From: Nocardioides sp.
GTDB lineage: Bacteria; Actinomycetota; Actinomycetes; Propionibacteriales; Nocardioidaceae
Length of the DNA: 5,131 nucleotides
NCBI GenBank assembly: GCA_030452025.1
Contig: JAKDNC010000297.1
Span: forward strand, 1 to 5,131
Direction: 5' to 3'
In this document: positions 4,531-5,131 of the stretch, one piece after another
How the letters are laid out: each line of letters begins with the position of its first letter
Position numbering within the stretch: the stretch's first letter is position 1
The notes under the pieces: model-generated
Databases searched by the model: none
What the model was told of the DNA's origin: nothing
The model's input: only the letters and a program-made list of their open reading frames with translations
Translations under genes and position numbers: made by a program

Positions 4531-5131
4531 TCAGTATTTGGCGGCCACAGCCACCTGGTCGATGAACGGCTCGAAGTCCGAGGCGTTCACCTTGGCGAAG
4601 GCGTTGCCGCCGCACAACGTGCTCAGGGCCAGCGCGAAGTCGCCGCTGCGGTAGGCGTAGATCTCGCCCTCGACGCCGCCGGCTCCGGTGAGGTGGGCCC
4701 GGGACATCTGCGCGGACATTTGTGCCTCGGTGCCGGTGACGACAGGAAACTGGCGCGTCCCCCTGTCGCTGACCTCCAGCGACGTGCCCGCGGCCGACTC
4801 GATGTCTGTCGTGTACTTCTCCAGCACCTGCTTCTGGGTGGGCTCTTCGTCGTCCCCGAGCCCGGCCGGTTGGTACAGGGACACGATGCACTGATCGGCC
4901 ACTTGCCACTGCCCAGTGCCATCCTCGGTCTTCAGCTTCTTCCAGGTGGAAGGGACCTTGTTGACCCGCCACCTGACGTCCGTGGGGTCATCACCGATGA
5001 CGCCGGCGAGCTCCTCGTCGCTCATCGACGGATCCGTGGTTGGCGACGGACTCGAGGAGTGCGAAGGGGTCGAGGGGGTCGAGGGCTCGGCCTCGGTCTT
5101 CTGGGAGGTGTCCGAGCCGCAGGCGCTGACC
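4531..5131 (-). CDS. Putative secreted lipoprotein (signal peptide cut off by the right edge)
   Basis: The frame is open from the right edge to TGA at 4533-4531 (199 residues visible). It starts VSAC-GS; VSAC fits the lipobox just before the lipidated Cys (codon 5121-5119), so the hydrophobic signal peptide and start codon should lie just beyond the window. An internal ATG at 5025 is not the real start, because it would drop the lipobox. Counting from the lipid Cys, residues 2-32 are a Ser/Thr/Pro-rich tether (EPSTPSTPSHSSSPSPTT). A folded domain follows: VRWRVNKVPSTWKKL, QWQVADQCIVSLYQP, EIYAYRSGDFALALSTLCGG and a C-terminal helix DFEPFIDQVAVAAKY. Cys78 and Cys170 may form a disulfide. The layout resembles small actinobacterial lipoproteins of the LpqN/PsbP-like type, but I cannot assign a family. 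It is convergent with the CoA-transferase locus, with no evident terminator between them. Confidence 0.82.
   Translation of the reverse strand, partial: VSACGSDTSQKTEAEPSTPSTPSHSSSPSPTTDPSMSDEELAGVIGDDPTDVRWRVNKVPSTWKKLKTEDGTGQWQVADQCIVSLYQPAGLGDDEEPTQKQVLEKYTTDIESAAGTSLEVSDRGTRQFPVVTGTEAQMSAQMSRAHLTGAGGVEGEIYAYRSGDFALALSTLCGGNAFAKVNASDFEPFIDQVAVAAKY

Noticed and set aside
3932..4654. Reading the lyase as an intact 240-aa gene starting at GTG 3932
   Set aside because: It would lack the N-terminal beta strand and the ILDLED motif, and its C-terminal part runs in the wrong frame through the lipoprotein gene on the other strand.

Overview
The window looks like chromosomal DNA of a high-GC actinomycete. 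Three things point that way: a pstP-fhaB-fhaA gene string beside a tRNA-Leu, strong GGAGG-type ribosome binding sites, and ATGA/GTGA stop-start overlaps. A short FhaA (241 aa) would suit Nocardioides-like Propionibacteriales better than mycobacteria, but that placement is inference.

Left part (1-1734, minus strand): the start of the Ser/Thr-kinase signalling and cell-wall cluster known from actinobacteria (fhaA-fhaB-pstP-rodA-pbpA-pknA-pknB). FhaA (DUF3662 + FHA) is first, then FhaB (one membrane helix + FHA), then the PP2C phosphatase PstP, which runs off the left edge. Successive genes overlap by 4 bases (ATGA), so translation is probably coupled. The intergenic region 1735-1925 carries the divergent upstream regions of fhaA and a tRNA, including a 10-bp dyad in the fhaA leader.

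Middle (1926-2050, plus strand): tRNA-Leu(CAG) with a plausible promoter and a strong intrinsic terminator.

Right of the terminator (2051-4520, plus strand): an accessory and apparently decaying metabolic locus. A roughly 500-base stretch without an intact gene holds a perfect 15-bp tandem duplication, a hairpin, and what looks like a short gene broken by three single-base frameshifts (2271-2550, unidentified). An intact 415-aa CaiB/BaiF family III CoA-transferase follows. Overlapping its stop by GTGA is a CitE/HpcH-type acyl-CoA lyase that is clearly a pseudogene: it has an in-frame TAG, an apparent in-frame deletion of the segment with the second metal ligand, and a frame-shifting deletion near the 3' end. 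The original pathway was presumably activation of a dicarboxylic or hydroxy acid to its CoA ester, then C-C cleavage of a malyl- or citramalyl-type CoA. As it stands the CoA-transferase is orphaned.

Right edge (4531-5131, minus strand, convergent): a secreted lipoprotein with a lipobox, a low-complexity Ser/Thr/Pro linker and two cysteines in a folded domain. Its signal peptide lies outside the window. I see no wholly new system. The most informative signals are the multi-lesion CitE pseudogene, the broken small gene, the tandem 15-mer and the fhaA leader dyad.
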